From assembly GCA_040437565.1 (NCBI GenBank), contig JBDOQK010000008.1:124001-188000 (forward strand): a stretch of DNA of 64,000 nucleotides. Direction: 5' to 3'. The notes beneath the pieces are model-generated. The model saw nothing but the letters and a program-made list of their open reading frames with translations. It searched no databases and was not told where the DNA came from. Each line of letters begins with the position of its first letter. The first letter of the stretch is position 1. Both the position numbers and the translations under genes were made by a program. Source of the DNA: Albugo candida (taxonomy: Eukaryota; Oomycota; Peronosporomycetes; Albuginales). This document shows, one piece after another, positions 37,240 through 48,424 of the stretch.

Positions 37240-39009
37240 TTATAAGGAATTGTTCAATACGAATTGATCGAAGCGTTCTTGGAGCTTTTGACGTTGAGCT
37301 AAACGCTTGGAGACTAAAATCGATTTGTTTTTCTTCCAAAATGCAATCTCATCTTCTGAAATTCCCAACGATGGTTCGTCCATCTCTTCTTCGATAGTTA
37401 GGTGATGGTCTTGAAAAGTGAGCGTGCTGGAAACGTCCCAACCCATAGAAGAAAGCAATTGTAATTCTTTCTGATTATCCAATTCAAGCGTTTTTGAAGC
37501 ACAGCTTGATTGGTTGAAAATCACGCCATCCACGATATCATCTTCATCATCTTCGGGACTTCCACTGGATCCAGTGAAGCTGCTTGTCGTGGCGACGCTG
37601 CTGGGCGATCGATTCATATCTTTTGTAGTTATAACAGAAGAATCCACAACCTTTTTTACACCAGTTTTGTTGCTGCTTGGAGGCACGATTCGCTCATTCT
37701 GCTTCTGCTTAGCATTTTTGCGCTTCTTTTTCTTCGCTTTTCGTTTTTCTTTCTTTTCGGCCACTCGTCTCGTTTCGTCATCTTCTTCGGCAAGTAGCTG
37801 TTCCATGATTTCATGTCCATGTAATACTTCCACCGCATTCTCAAAATTCCGACGAATCGACATCACAGCACAATGTAACAAAAGCTCTTCTGAGAGCTTA
37901 TCAGTACGTATTTTGGTCCAAAGAGCTTGTAATTTGTCCCAGATTACCATTCCAAGGCAAGTCAACACCTCATCTTGCGCTTCTGCAATCGTCCGAGCAT
38001 GACGATCCCCCCAATCTCCGACCAATTCTTGATCGGCACGTGAAACCAGTTGCATCATGTATTCCAGATGGGACGGGACAAAAAGAAGATTCTTGGATCT
38101 TGAGTACGAAATTTCATTGAATAAATATGAAGTGTAGTGTAAATCTTCACCGCTAAATTCTTCGCACTGGTTATCATGATACAAAGAAAATTCAGATCCC
38201 ATATATCCGCTTTGACTATCGTCAAAAGCGGCACAAGATTCACATTCGTCTTCGCTGCAACTCGTCCCGGTCAATAAATCGTAAGCTTCCAGAACTTTCT
38301 CTTTACAGCGACAACAGAAACGATGACGACGAAGATATGCTTCGAGATCCATCAAGAATTGATCAGAACTGATTTTGGAAATATATCTTTGCTGCTCAAT
38401 TGACAACTTCATCCATTGTGCTTCAAACATTGCTGGACGAGGCTTTCCTTTTGATCGCTGCGAGTGTAAGGGGCAGCGCACACGAGAGCATCCTCTCTGT
38501 TTTGCATTCGGCACTTTATTTGACCCAAGTATTCTTGCCAACGCGATACTACCGGAATGCTCATGGTGCAAAAATAACGAGAGGGTCGCATCTGCATCAT
38601 TGAGAAATCCATCGTTGAGTCTGAATCGCGACCCTTCTTCAAAAACGATGCCACAATACTGCGAAGTTGCACTGCAAGCGTCATGCATTTCTTCTTGTGA
38701 GTGGAGTGCGTGTACTGCCGCATTCGACGTGACACGATGAAAAAGGTCTTCAGTACTGGAGCGACAGCCAAGGCATGGAAGTATCTCTGTTGCTGTTTGT
38801 ATAAATTGATGGTAATTACCACTCAGGGACTGAATGCGCTCGGATTCTGTCAGAAGCTGCCATCTTTTACGAAATTCACGTGCTTCCATCGCGGTAGGAT
38901 TATGACACGAGCAAGGATAATGAGATATCATAAGCGCTTGTTCACTCGATACTGATTTTTCAATCAGACAAGCGTCTGTAGCGGCATGAGAGTCACTCGG
39001 CCTAACCAT
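37240..39009 (-). CDS. GGNBP2: GGNBP2-like protein
   Basis: Gametogenetin-binding protein 2 (ZNF403) is a conserved eukaryotic protein of poorly known molecular role. The single exon codes for 589 residues. The core match is RRHRFCCRCKEKVLEAYDLL (residues 228-246), followed by ADQELVGDWGDRHARTIAEAQ, EVLTCLGMVIWDKLQALW and ALRK-like SIRRNFENAVEVLHG, all in the order seen in GGNBP2. A strongly basic Lys/Arg helix (KKEKRKAKKKKRKNAK) and a Ser-rich linker precede an acidic C-terminal helix region. Cysteine pairs near residue 33 (CSC), 79 (CLGC) and 232 (CCRC) suggest metal binding. The gene is close behind ACL4 on the same strand and divergent from WDR27. Confidence 0.85.
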   Translation of the reverse strand: MVRPSDSHAATDACLIEKSVSSEQALMISHYPCSCHNPTAMEAREFRKRWQLLTESERIQSLSGNYHQFIQTATEILPCLGCRSSTEDLFHRVTSNAAVHALHSQEEMHDACSATSQYCGIVFEEGSRFRLNDGFLNDADATLSLFLHHEHSGSIALARILGSNKVPNAKQRGCSRVRCPLHSQRSKGKPRPAMFEAQWMKLSIEQQRYISKISSDQFLMDLEAYLRRHRFCCRCKEKVLEAYDLLTGTSCSEDECESCAAFDDSQSGYMGSEFSLYHDNQCEEFSGEDLHYTSYLFNEISYSRSKNLLFVPSHLEYMMQLVSRADQELVGDWGDRHARTIAEAQDEVLTCLGMVIWDKLQALWTKIRTDKLSEELLLHCAVMSIRRNFENAVEVLHGHEIMEQLLAEEDDETRRVAEKKEKRKAKKKKRKNAKQKQNERIVPPSSNKTGVKKVVDSSVITTKDMNRSPSSVATTSSFTGSSGSPEDDEDDIVDGVIFNQSSCASKTLELDNQKELQLLSSMGWDVSSTLTFQDHHLTIEEEMDEPSLGISEDEIAFWKKNKSILVSKRLAQRQKLQERFDQFVLNNSL

Positions 39010-39341
39010 TTCGCAAAAGATTGGACGATATATTCTTAATGGAGCGCTTAGTACACTCTGTCGGTACGTACATTACGGTCTGACACTCTAATTTTGGATC
39101 CGATCTGTGGGTGGACGTACTCTCGTGTTAAAGCCCGTGGAAATGTAGCGATATGATAAACAGCTGAAAGTAGAGAAAAAAGGAAACTGATTCAACAAAT
39201 CTCCTTATGATGCGATGTATATGTGCTTGCCTTATGTTTAATAAGAAGTGTTCATTTAGAGCTCTGTAATGATGTTAAAATCTGATAAAAACGAATTTAA
39301 TTCCATTGCAACGCTCGGACCGTCGTCTAACTGGAGGCGTG
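39010..39341. other. Intergenic region between divergent GGNBP2 and WDR27
   Basis: About 330 bp, with no open frame of note. It should contain both promoters. Confidence 0.5.
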
Positions 39342-42300
39342 ATGCACGCGCCGTTTCCCCGCTCTTCACAATGGCGCTACTCTGCGGCCACCACAGCCAT
39401 AGATATGTCTGATTGTTTCGTTGCGATCGCATTGAAATACTATGACTGCAGTGTTATCGAGATACGACAGCTGTCATTGAGTGAACAACGCAGCCAAGAT
39501 ACGTCCGTTCCCGAGCTATCTGAGAGAAAAAATGCTGAGGAAACACTGGAATTACATGCGCATACCTGTACTATTTCATGCTTACGCATATTTAAAAAAG
39601 ATTGCTCGCATTATTGGATCGCTTCAGCTTCTTCGGATTGGTAAGACTAAGATCACAATTCAAGTAGTCAGAGCGCACAATCATCTCTTCCGGCATTTCC
39701 TACAGTATCGCGTTGTGGAAAGTCACATTTAATCCTTTTCAGTATACGCAGTACATGCTCACGAAACCAATCCCCCCGGATAAACCTTCATCTGTATGCT
39801 TTGATCATTCTGGCAGCCTCACTGCTGTCGCAGCAAGCCGCCTTATCAATATCTACATGATCAAGACGCGCGATATCTATTTGACGTTGGAAGGCCACTC
39901 CTCAGATGTAAGTATCCCGTTAAACTGATTGAGGCTCATCAAATAAACGAGCAAGCTCTCAGGTGTCGGCATGTGAGTTCCATCCAATCTACTCGAATCA
40001 AATTGTAACAGCATCAGAAGATAGAACGTTTAAAGTAAGTGATTTGTGCTCGCACCAAATTTCTTTCGTATTCCCTCAGATCAGTTGAAGCATCAATGCA
40101 CATATGTGCTTGGGTTGCTTAGATTTGGGATCTTGAGGCTTGTGCAGTCGTGTATCAATCAGCTGTCCTTTCGGCTTTTGCGATTCTATCAATTGCTTTG
40201 AATCCTTTGAATGGTGATGCCTCTGTCGGTTTCGCGGATGGTAGCGTCAGGATTTTCACATATGATGGAAGATACGCGAAAGAAAGAATGACAAAAGATA
40301 TCGCTCGTATCATCCGAAAACAAGACGAATCAAACCGAGTAAGATGCTTGCATACTTGACTCAAACGTTGTGACTCACGTCAAGTCAATTCGAAGGAAAA
40401 TCAAGAGGAAGAGCAAGATACAAAAGTCAAAGTGATTTCTTCACTTCCAAGCTGGGCGCAACGAGATAAGCGATATCGAAGTGAAGGTGATGTGCATGCA
40501 ACAGAGAACAATGGCACGGTTGAACCCAGCACAGACGCAAATTATGACATTGCAAAACTTCATAGAGAAGAGCCGTTGATTCCGATTCTTCGAATGAGTT
40601 ATGTTGTTCTTCAAGCTGATTCTACGTATCAAAAGTCAGAACACAAGCTTATGTTCAATAGTCACGAAGAAAAGCAATTGGTTCCAGAGAAGCACTTATT
40701 GCTTATCGCGACGTCGCAATATCTCATCTCCATGAACGTTCTTTCTTCAAAAGTGGCAATTTTGATGAATTTCCAGAATCAGTATCTGTCATTTGGCGCT
40801 ATCTCCAGAATCAAGGATATATGCTGGCACACCTTCGATCATCCGCTGGATGTCGCATGTGGAACTATGAGTGCATTCGAGCCAAAGGTGACCATATTTT
40901 CCGTAAAACCATGGAATCAGTTGGGCACGGAGGAATCGGAAAATCAACATGATCAGAATCTGGTTCATTCAAAACCGCATAGAAAGAGCGGTAAAACTCC
41001 AATGTCGCCACTCGATTGGAGCTCCATGATTCCTCAGGCTCAGCCGTCTGTCATTTCGATTCTGAATCTGCCACCTTTACCAGCTATTTCTCCTGATAAA
41101 GCATCGACAGGTTCAGTTGGAAACAAGCTCACGACGCGTTCACTTCGCATTCGTTCGTCTGGTTACGGTGCAGAGATGCCTTTTCAGCTCGCTCTCGCAA
41201 AAAAAAAGAGAGCGCAAGTTCGAAAAAAAAGCGTTTCTACTTCGAAATTGGAGCTCATGTCGAAAGAATATCCCGTTGATTGCGAGGCAATCCAATACTT
41301 TCAGCAAAAGCACATACTTCGTGATAGAATGTTACATAATGGACCTATCCATACCATGGACTTTTCATCGGATGCCAAATATCTTGCCACTGGAGGTGGT
41401 GATTACATCGGGCAGATTTGCAAGTTACCCATGAACAAGTACCAAGGCGAAGGTAATGTTTTTCTCGGTCATAATGACGCTGTCCGCCTTGTTCGTTGGA
41501 GCCACAGCAACAAAACGCTCCTCACAATATCTAACGATAAGCGTGCTTGCTTATGGGTCATCTCTAGTGACTTGCCATCTTTGACGTGGAACGGTGCGTT
41601 CACTTCCATGGAGTCAAGCGCACGGTCGACAGTAGATGGTCTAAATCGACCTCAGGCTGTCCCAAGACCGCAAAGAGATCGTACTGCTTATCGCCAAGAT
41701 GTTGTAGACGCGCAATTTTTTTACATGGACAAATTCGTTCTCAACGCAATTGGTAACTCCATTCGTTTGTACCAATACACCCTGGATACTCGATTTGCTG
41801 ATAGCAAGCGACAGAAATCAGGAAGGAAAAAGAATGCTTCTCTCAGTGAAATGAAAAATCAGTCAAGAAAAAGCAAAGTTGGCCATTGGGAATTTTCTGA
41901 TTTCCAGCAAGTCAAAGCTGTGACATGCATTAATGGATCGCTTTTATCGCATTCGATAGTTTTATCAGGCTCCGATCGATCCATTCGAGTTTTTGATGTC
42001 GCCACTGAGCAAACAGCGCGAGTGATCATGAACGCTCATGAGCGATCGATCCATACTCTTGCATTGCCTCGTGCTTCATGTTACACCAGTCATCCATCCA
42101 ACTATTATGACTTGCTACTGAGTAGTAGCTTTACAAGCGTCATCCATTTATGGGATCTTCGCACTGATTATTGTGCGATGCAATTCAACCAGCACAAAAA
42201 TCGCATCCACTCGATCGGGATGGCATTTTCACCTTGCATGCGCTATATGACCACTGGCTCAGAGGATCGGAAAGCCGTCACGTACGATTTGCGGACAGGT

Positions 42301-42432
42301 AGAGCACTGCATTATTTGTCAAGGCATACGGACGTTGTTACTTCTGTGGCATATAACCCATTGCATCCACAGCTTGCAACTGCGTCATATGATGGAACTG
42401 TTCAATTCTATAGCGATCAGCAAGGCGACTAA
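39342..42432 (+). CDS. WDR27: WD40-repeat protein, WDR27-like, 5 exons
   Basis: Exons 39342-39640, 39706-39907, 39963-40034, 40123-40338 and 40396-42432 encode 941 residues if translation begins at the ATG at 39342; an in-frame ATG at 39405 is an alternative. WD40 blades are visible at the N-terminus (HTCTISCLRIF ... WIASASSDCIALW, HSSDVSACEFHPIYSNQIVTASEDRTFKIWDL, ILSIALNPLNGDASVGFADGS) and again in the C-terminal half (IHTMDFSSDAKYLATGGGDY, AVRLVRWSHSNKTLLTISNDKRACLW, VLSGSDRSIRVFDV, VVTSVAYNPLHPQLATASYD). A long non-repeat insert separates the two sets. This two-propeller layout and the sequence order fit WDR27, a widely conserved scaffold of unclear function. Confidence 0.8.
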
Positions 42433-42561
42433 AACCAAAAGAAAAAGAATGGTACTTGTATTACAAATGCACACTTGTAAGATACGATTGATCGAAGTGT
42501 CATTAAAGCATAATCGTTTCGATGAGTGTGTCTTCTAGGACTTATATGCTCCTCTTTATCT

Positions 42562-44216
42562 TTACTTGATTTCGATCTTGACGGCTGGAGAGTTGACAAA
42601 AGTACCTTCCTCAACGCCAGCATCTGCGCTCGAACAATTCGCTTTTGCGGTGTCCATCAAACCCTTCCTTTCAACGGTACCAGTGGTCTCCGTGTCAGTG
42701 TCAGTGGTTGGATCATCTTCGGCGGCTTTTTCAACTTTGGCACCTGCGATGGTGCGTTCTAGATCAAGTTGTGCTTTGCGTTTGCGAGCGATAAAGATTG
42801 CAATGATAACAATGACCGAAATCAGAGCAAATGTAGCCGATCCAAGAATTGCAGCCTCCTCGGTATTGATGCTGGTGATTTGTGAAAAAAAGTTCGTGGT
42901 ACTTGCCTTGGACTTTCCTGTCGCCAATGCTATTTCGTCCTCGGGTGTCTTAATGTGTTTCAACGGTTGCGTCAAAAACTCTCGTCGTTGGTTTGGAGTC
43001 ATGCATTGAGGTACTTGATCCTTGATCATCAACCAATTGACAATTTCACCGGCCTCACGGTGGCCGCATTCCGTTAACAATAATCGGTCACCTTCAGGAA
43101 CAAAGTTCAAAACAAATTTTCCTGGTGTTTGCTGAACACCTTTAAGGGTGCAGTTTACGTATATGACAGCATGCGACTGATTTCCGTCAGGAACTCGCTT
43201 TTGTTCCAGTGTTGTAAATGTCATGTTGAAAGTTGTGCACACTTTCGTATCATTGTACGCGAGGAATGCATACAATGATGCTCGAATCAGCCGTTCGGGT
43301 GTATGTGAAAGAATACTGACCCATCCATCCGGATCAGCACTGATTTTGTCAATTTCAGCCGCTCCATCCGCAAAGTCATCGATGACACCTTCTCGCTTGA
43401 AACCCTTAAATCTCTTGATGTCCTTGATTGTTTCTTTCTTCCCATTCTTTGCCTTCGGGGCTGGGGCGTCTTCTTCCTCGTCTAATTCTTCTACATTTTC
43501 CTCTGAAGCAGGTTTCCCCCTTTTTTTTGATTTCTTGACAGGAGTCTTATTTACCTCCTCTTCCTTTACAGGTTCCTTCTTTACAGGTTCCTTCTTCACA
43601 GGTTCCTTCTTCGTAGGTGTTTTCTTTGCAGGTGCTTTCTTCGTCGGGGTCACCTTCTTTTTCTTTATGGTGGGCTCGGGTTCTTCGTTCTCATCGTACT
43701 CTTCATTATCGTCCTCTCCATCACCTTCATCGTTCTCTTCCGTTCCATCAATGTCACCTTCAGTAGTAGATTCCTTCGTCGGTGACTTGGCGTCAGCTGA
43801 TTCTTTAGCCTTCAATCCACGCTCCGTAGTAAGCGCAAGGTTTCGGTGAGCAAGAGTGGTTCCATCTGAATCAGATAACGCGGATATGCCAGTANNNNNN
43901 NNNNNNNNNNNNNNNNNNNNNNNNNNNNNNNNNNNNNNNNNNNNNNNNNNNNNNNNNNNNNNNNNNNNNNNNNNNNNNNNNNNNNNNNNNNNNNTTCCGT
44001 TCCATCAATGTCACCTTCAGTAGTAGATTCCTTCGTCGGTGACTTGGCGTCAGCTGATTCTTTAGCCTTCAATCCACGCTCCGTAGTAAGCGCAAGGTTT
44101 CGGTGAGCAAGAGTGGTTCCATCTGAATCAGATAACGCGGATATGCCAGTAGTAGATAGAGTGGCTACGGCGGCGACAGCGACTGACGAAAACTTGAAGA
44201 GTGTGGATAGCTTCAT
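42562..44216 (-). CDS. Secreted single-pass membrane protein with Lys-Glu-Pro repeats, interrupted by gap
   Basis: Collapsing the gap repeat gives an uninterrupted 465-residue protein, family unknown. Residues 1-27 are a signal peptide (MKLSTLFKFSSVAVAAVATL). Next come a short Ser/Asp/Thr stretch with HRNLALTTERGL, then about 120 residues of alternating acidic and basic low complexity, including three exact KKEPV units. The folded-looking part (about residues 175-330) carries potential N-glycan sites (NMTF, NQSH, NCTL) and several cysteines. One transmembrane helix follows (ILGSATFALISVIVIIAIFI) with a basic stop-transfer KRKAQ and an acidic/Thr tail, so the topology is type I. RNLA is only loosely similar to an oomycete RxLR motif, and an anchored protein would be an unusual effector; a surface or wall-linked receptor-like role is equally possible. 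Confidence 0.8.
43568..43612 (-). repeat. Three 15-bp tandem repeats coding for KKEPV
   Basis: Three adjacent 15-bp units (acaggttccttctty on the plus strand) encode KKEPV three times in the membrane protein, with degenerate units on both sides. Repeat number could vary between strains. Confidence 0.85.
43895..43994. other. Assembly gap (100 N), repeated flanks
   Basis: Exactly 100 N within the membrane-protein gene. Sequence 43738-43894 is repeated at 43995-44151 (157 bp). Confidence 0.97.
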
Positions 44217-44950
44217 AGTGAAAGCTACCGAGAAAATTGAGAACTGATATCGAGAAAGTCAATTGAGAAAAAGTGGAAACAGAATAAGGTCAAGTCTTCT
44301 TTACTCACACGTGTTTTTGACTCATTTGAAAGGTGTGAGGTTTGTGGGTGGGGAGGGTAATGTACAGCTTCTGTATGCCGACTATGTCGCACGGTAGAAT
44401 TTGGTACAATATCTTGAAAAACACAAGCTACAACTGCCAGCGAAAAACGAGGAAAAACGAGGGTATAGCATAGTCGTGATTTAGAAATTCTAGCTTTTTA
44501 ATCTAAGAATGACGGGATAACGTTGCTACGTCATCAGTGAAGAGGTTATGCAGGTTTCACAGCATAGAGTCGGCTCAAATAGCACTTATCACAAGTCTTA
44601 TAAACGTTTTTACACATGCATCGTGCCACATGCCTTCGATTGCGTCAATTGACAACTTCTGCAAAGCTGATGTTATTTCATTTCCCTATTTCGATGTGAT
44701 AGCTTTGTTTCTCGTCTTGAATTCGATTTGTAGGCTTTCTTGCATGTTAACTAATATCGAANNNNNNNNNNNNNNNNNNNNNNNNNNNNNNNNNNNNNNN
44801 NNNNNNNNNNNNNNNNNNNNNNNNNNNNNNNNNNNNNNNNNNNNNNNNNNNNNNNNNNNNNTTTCTTGCATGTTAACTAATATCGAATGCTAGGCACTTA
44901 GTCTTCTTCCACACGGTATAAGAATAAAGAGTTTTGAAAAAGTGTCTAGA
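44217..44950. other. Intergenic region with assembly gap
   Basis: About 600 bp of real sequence between the divergent membrane-protein and TMEM245 starts, plus a gap. No coding signal seen. Confidence 0.55.
44762..44861. other. Assembly gap (100 N), repeated flanks
   Basis: Exactly 100 N. Sequence 44736-44761 is repeated at 44862-44887 (26 bp), the shortest overlap of the thirteen. Confidence 0.95.
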
Positions 44951-47900
44951 ATGGCGGAATTTGTGGAAGCGATACTCGCTCAGGTACCATAACTTGTGCT
45001 GCGCATACCTGTGACATTATCTCAATGTACCAATGCACACTGTATGCAGATAGTCGGTAACATATCGACTGTATTGATCTTGCTGCTTTTCTATTTCAAC
45101 TTCTTATTATTCGAAAATTATCTACGACTGATAATTTGGGCCATTTTGTTCAGTCAAGCCTTACGTCAAGCAAAAAATAATTTCATCGAGATATTGCAAT
45201 ATTTGAGTGATGATCCTGCAGTGCCTGAAGACGGATTTCTGACATCGTTGGTCATAAAGTCTTGTGAGACGTTCTTACGCCATCCTACGGGGATGAAGCG
45301 CTCAGCAAAGGAAATGGTTTTGAACTACGGGGTCTTCCTTTTTTCACTCATCGGTGCTATATCGATGTGGTTACGCGTTGCTTCGTGGATGACGTTTTTG
45401 AATTACTGTATCGGATTCTGGATTGTGACTCTGAGTCTCATCAAAATCCTTGAGCGTCGTCTATTTTATTACCGATATTTCATCTCTGATGAGGTCTTGG
45501 TGTCGACATTACTGATTCTTGGATTTTTCATAACGGTTTGGGCAATAAGGAGGTAATGCCGGCACCTTATGGCTAAGTTTCTCATTTTGTTAGGGCACGT
45601 GCGTTATCATTTACTTGGGGACTGAAAGCTATTTGGAAGGTAGCCGTGCTGCGGTCGCGCTTTCCAACTGGCTACAGGCCAATTTTTTCAACGACGAACG
45701 TACTAAACAATTGTGGAGCCAGCAAATGGAAACAAGTCGTACCATGATTCACTCCGCAATCACTGGGGTTGAGCATTCTTATAATGAAACAATGTGGTGG
45801 CCACCGGTGAAGAGCATTGTAAAGACGTATTTCTTTGATATTAAGACAGGCTCGGGGAACGGAACCTTGTCGACTGCGAGTAAATTCTACTCACGATTGA
45901 GCCTTCCTGCGAACATGACGCTTTTGCAAGCGGTTTCTTACGCGTATTCCAAAGTGGACTCGGTGAATTTGACTTCGGTTCAATTATCTGATTGGACATC
46001 GAAGGGAATTGAGGTCAGTTCTATCGCAGTTGGATCGGTGGCGCAGCTATTACTGCTGATTTGTACGATTCTTATCGCGTTTGTGAGTCTCGGTATTCGT
46101 GCTTTCTTCTTCATTTCGTCTCTCTTTTACTTATTGTGCACAAAATGGGACCCTATTGAGCGCTTTGTTGAAGACTTGTTACCATTACAAAACGAGAAAC
46201 GTCCTCAAGTGGTAAGCTCGATACGAAAAGTGATTGAAGGAGTCTTCTTTGTGCCTCTCAAGATGTCAAGTCTCCACGCTCTCGTTACGTTGATATCATT
46301 CTCCATCGTGGTAAGCAAGCTGCCATAAATTCTTACATTGTCGGCCTATATAATGTGAGTGCGTATAGCGAGCTGATTTTGTCTATTTGGCTACCACATT
46401 GACTTTCTTCATATCAATCGTTCCAATTATTCCGCCATATTTGGTCTGCGTGCCCTGGGTTCTGGCCATCGGAGTCACATCCTCCTTTATGAAAGCGTTG
46501 ATTTTGTTTTGCGTTCAGTACATTGTGTTTACGATATTGGACGACATGCTGTACGAGAAGAGCATTGTTGCGCTAAATTCGTACGTATCAGCTCTTAGCG
46601 TTGTGTTTGGTGTCTATGTATTTGGATTCGAAGGAGTCATTTTTGGTCCACTTTCCGTTTGCGGAGTCTACTTTGCGTATGAAGTATCTAATCATGGAAT
46701 ACAAGCAGCACAAGATGATGTATCTCGAGNNNNNNNNNNNNNNNNNNNNNNNNNNNNNNNNNNNNNNNNNNNNNNNNNNNNNNNNNNNNNNNNNNNNNNN
46801 NNNNNNNNNNNNNNNNNNNNNNNNNNNNNTTGGTCTGCGTGCCCTGGGTTCTGGCCATCGGAGTCACATCCTCCTTTATGAAAGCGTTGATTTTGTTTTG
46901 CGTTCAGTACATTGTGTTTACGATATTGGACGACATGCTGTACGAGAAGAGCATTGTTGCGCTAAATTCGTACGTATCAGCTCTTAGCGTTGTGTTTGGT
47001 GTCTATGTATTTGGATTCGAAGGAGTCATTTTTGGTCCACTTTCCGTTTGCGGAGTCTACTTTGCGTATGAAGTATCTAATCATGGAATACAAGCAGCAC
47101 AAGATGATGTATCTCGAGGTGCTGATCCCAGTACAAAGATGAGTAGCGAGAACTCTGATGATGGTCAATCGTCCAGACATAGTAGCACTGACGCTTCTCT
47201 TTTGGACGACGAGAGTCATGAGGCTCTCAATTCATTGATCACAATGTCATCGACAACTCCGAGTAATAACAGCCTTACGAATGCGATGTTCCGAGTGATT
47301 AACGGTACTGAAAACCGCTTCAATTTACAACCCTTAGCCGAGAGCGTGCGACGTCGCTTCTCTCTCGACAACTCCAATGGCTCAATTTGCGTCACTTTAG
47401 TCGTCGAAGGACTGAAAAAACCGAGGAAAGTCAGATTCGTGCTTGATCGGATGTGGAGTATGCGTGTACTGTGCGATAACATCCGGAAAATGTTGCGCGT
47501 GCAATCAATACAAGGTGAGCTTACCAATCAAAACAGACTCATGATGTCAATTTATGATCGTATCCACTAGAAATTCTCACACCTGATGGCGTGCAAGTCC
47601 TATCACCCAAGCATATATACCCAGCAGAGATACTACATGTTCAAGTGCTGCCAAAGCTGAGCAAAGATTCGGTCACTCGCAAACTTGCCAGATCGTTTCA
47701 TTCAAGCCAATTTAGCGTACGACGTCGCTCAGAGAATGGTGGTGACCAACATTTGAATGATGATTGCAAGAGTGTATCGTTGAGTCGACGAGGGAGCCTG
47801 AAAAAAATATGTCAGTCGAAAAGTTCCACATATTTCTCGAAGACGTGTGGATATAGCCGCCAGGCACTTATACGGGTGTGTCCTCGGAAATCTGGAAGGT

Positions 47901-48100
47901 GTCGGATTACTCGCCATCGGCGTTACTCGGTACCAGTCCAGTGTGCGGTTGTCAAGTCCAAACGCCGTAACACTATATCATGTATGAATCTGCCAATCAG
48001 TCCCTTATATACAGCTATCACGAGGAACAGCGAGGCCAAACGTTGCTCGAGTGCAAGGGAACTAAAGCATTCTCGTTTGGATGAAAATGGCTACCACTAA
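44951..48100 (+). CDS. TMEM245: TMEM245 / AI-2E family membrane protein with doublecortin-like tail, 5 exons
   Basis: Exons 44951-44983, 45050-45535, 45594-46310, 46369-47514 (gap inside) and 47571-48100 give 840 residues after collapsing the repeat. Many hydrophobic helices are visible: an N-terminal pair (VLILLLFYFNFLLF, LIIWAILFSQAL), a central group (NYGVFLFSLIGAISMW, YCIGFWIVTLSLI, LLILGFFITVW), and the AI-2E-type C-terminal bundle (FFISIVPIIPPYL, VVFGVYVFGFEGVIFGPL). A glycosylatable loop (NMTL, NLTS) lies between. This arrangement fits TMEM245 (C9orf5), the eukaryotic AI-2E transporter branch. Beyond it, residues about 620-695 (CVTLVVEGLKKPRKVRFVL ... ILTPDGVQVLSP) resemble a doublecortin or ubiquitin-like beta-grasp, followed by a basic Ser/Arg-rich end. 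Intron 2 uses a GTTTGG donor. Confidence 0.82.
46730..46829. other. Assembly gap (100 N), repeated flanks
   Basis: Exactly 100 N inside TMEM245. Sequence 46441-46729 is repeated at 46830-47118 (289 bp). Confidence 0.97.
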
Positions 48101-48424
48101 ATGTAACGAGTCTGTGAGATTTGTTGATACTGATGTGACCAAAGCAAGATAATTGAGCCCATTAGGCAGTGAAGCTATCTTCAGAGAGGAGTTCCTTTAT
48201 CTTGATGTATTGCCATCCAAGCAGAGTCAACAAGAAGTCCTGCTTTCTAGAATTTTGTTATGAGGAACTGTTGCCAACTTGAGAGCGTAGTGCGCAGAGT
48301 AGAATATCGATGGATTAAAGCTTCGTGTGATTTGGAATTATCACCAAATTTTACAATAAATCAAGTAGAAGCCCATCAAATAAAATGTTTGCCATTGCAA
48401 TAACGAATCATGTAATCATTGCAC
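48101..48424. other. Intergenic region between convergent TMEM245 and LDHD
   Basis: About 320 bp with no coding signal; expected to hold the two 3' ends. Confidence 0.55.

Noticed and set aside
43560-43680. Minisatellite or regulatory repeat
   Set aside because: The repeats keep the reading frame and encode KKEPV-like units of the membrane protein, so they are coding.
44951-48100. Horizontal transfer of a bacterial AI-2E (autoinducer) transporter
   Set aside because: The protein fits the eukaryotic TMEM245 branch, has several short introns like its neighbours, and shows no bacterial context.
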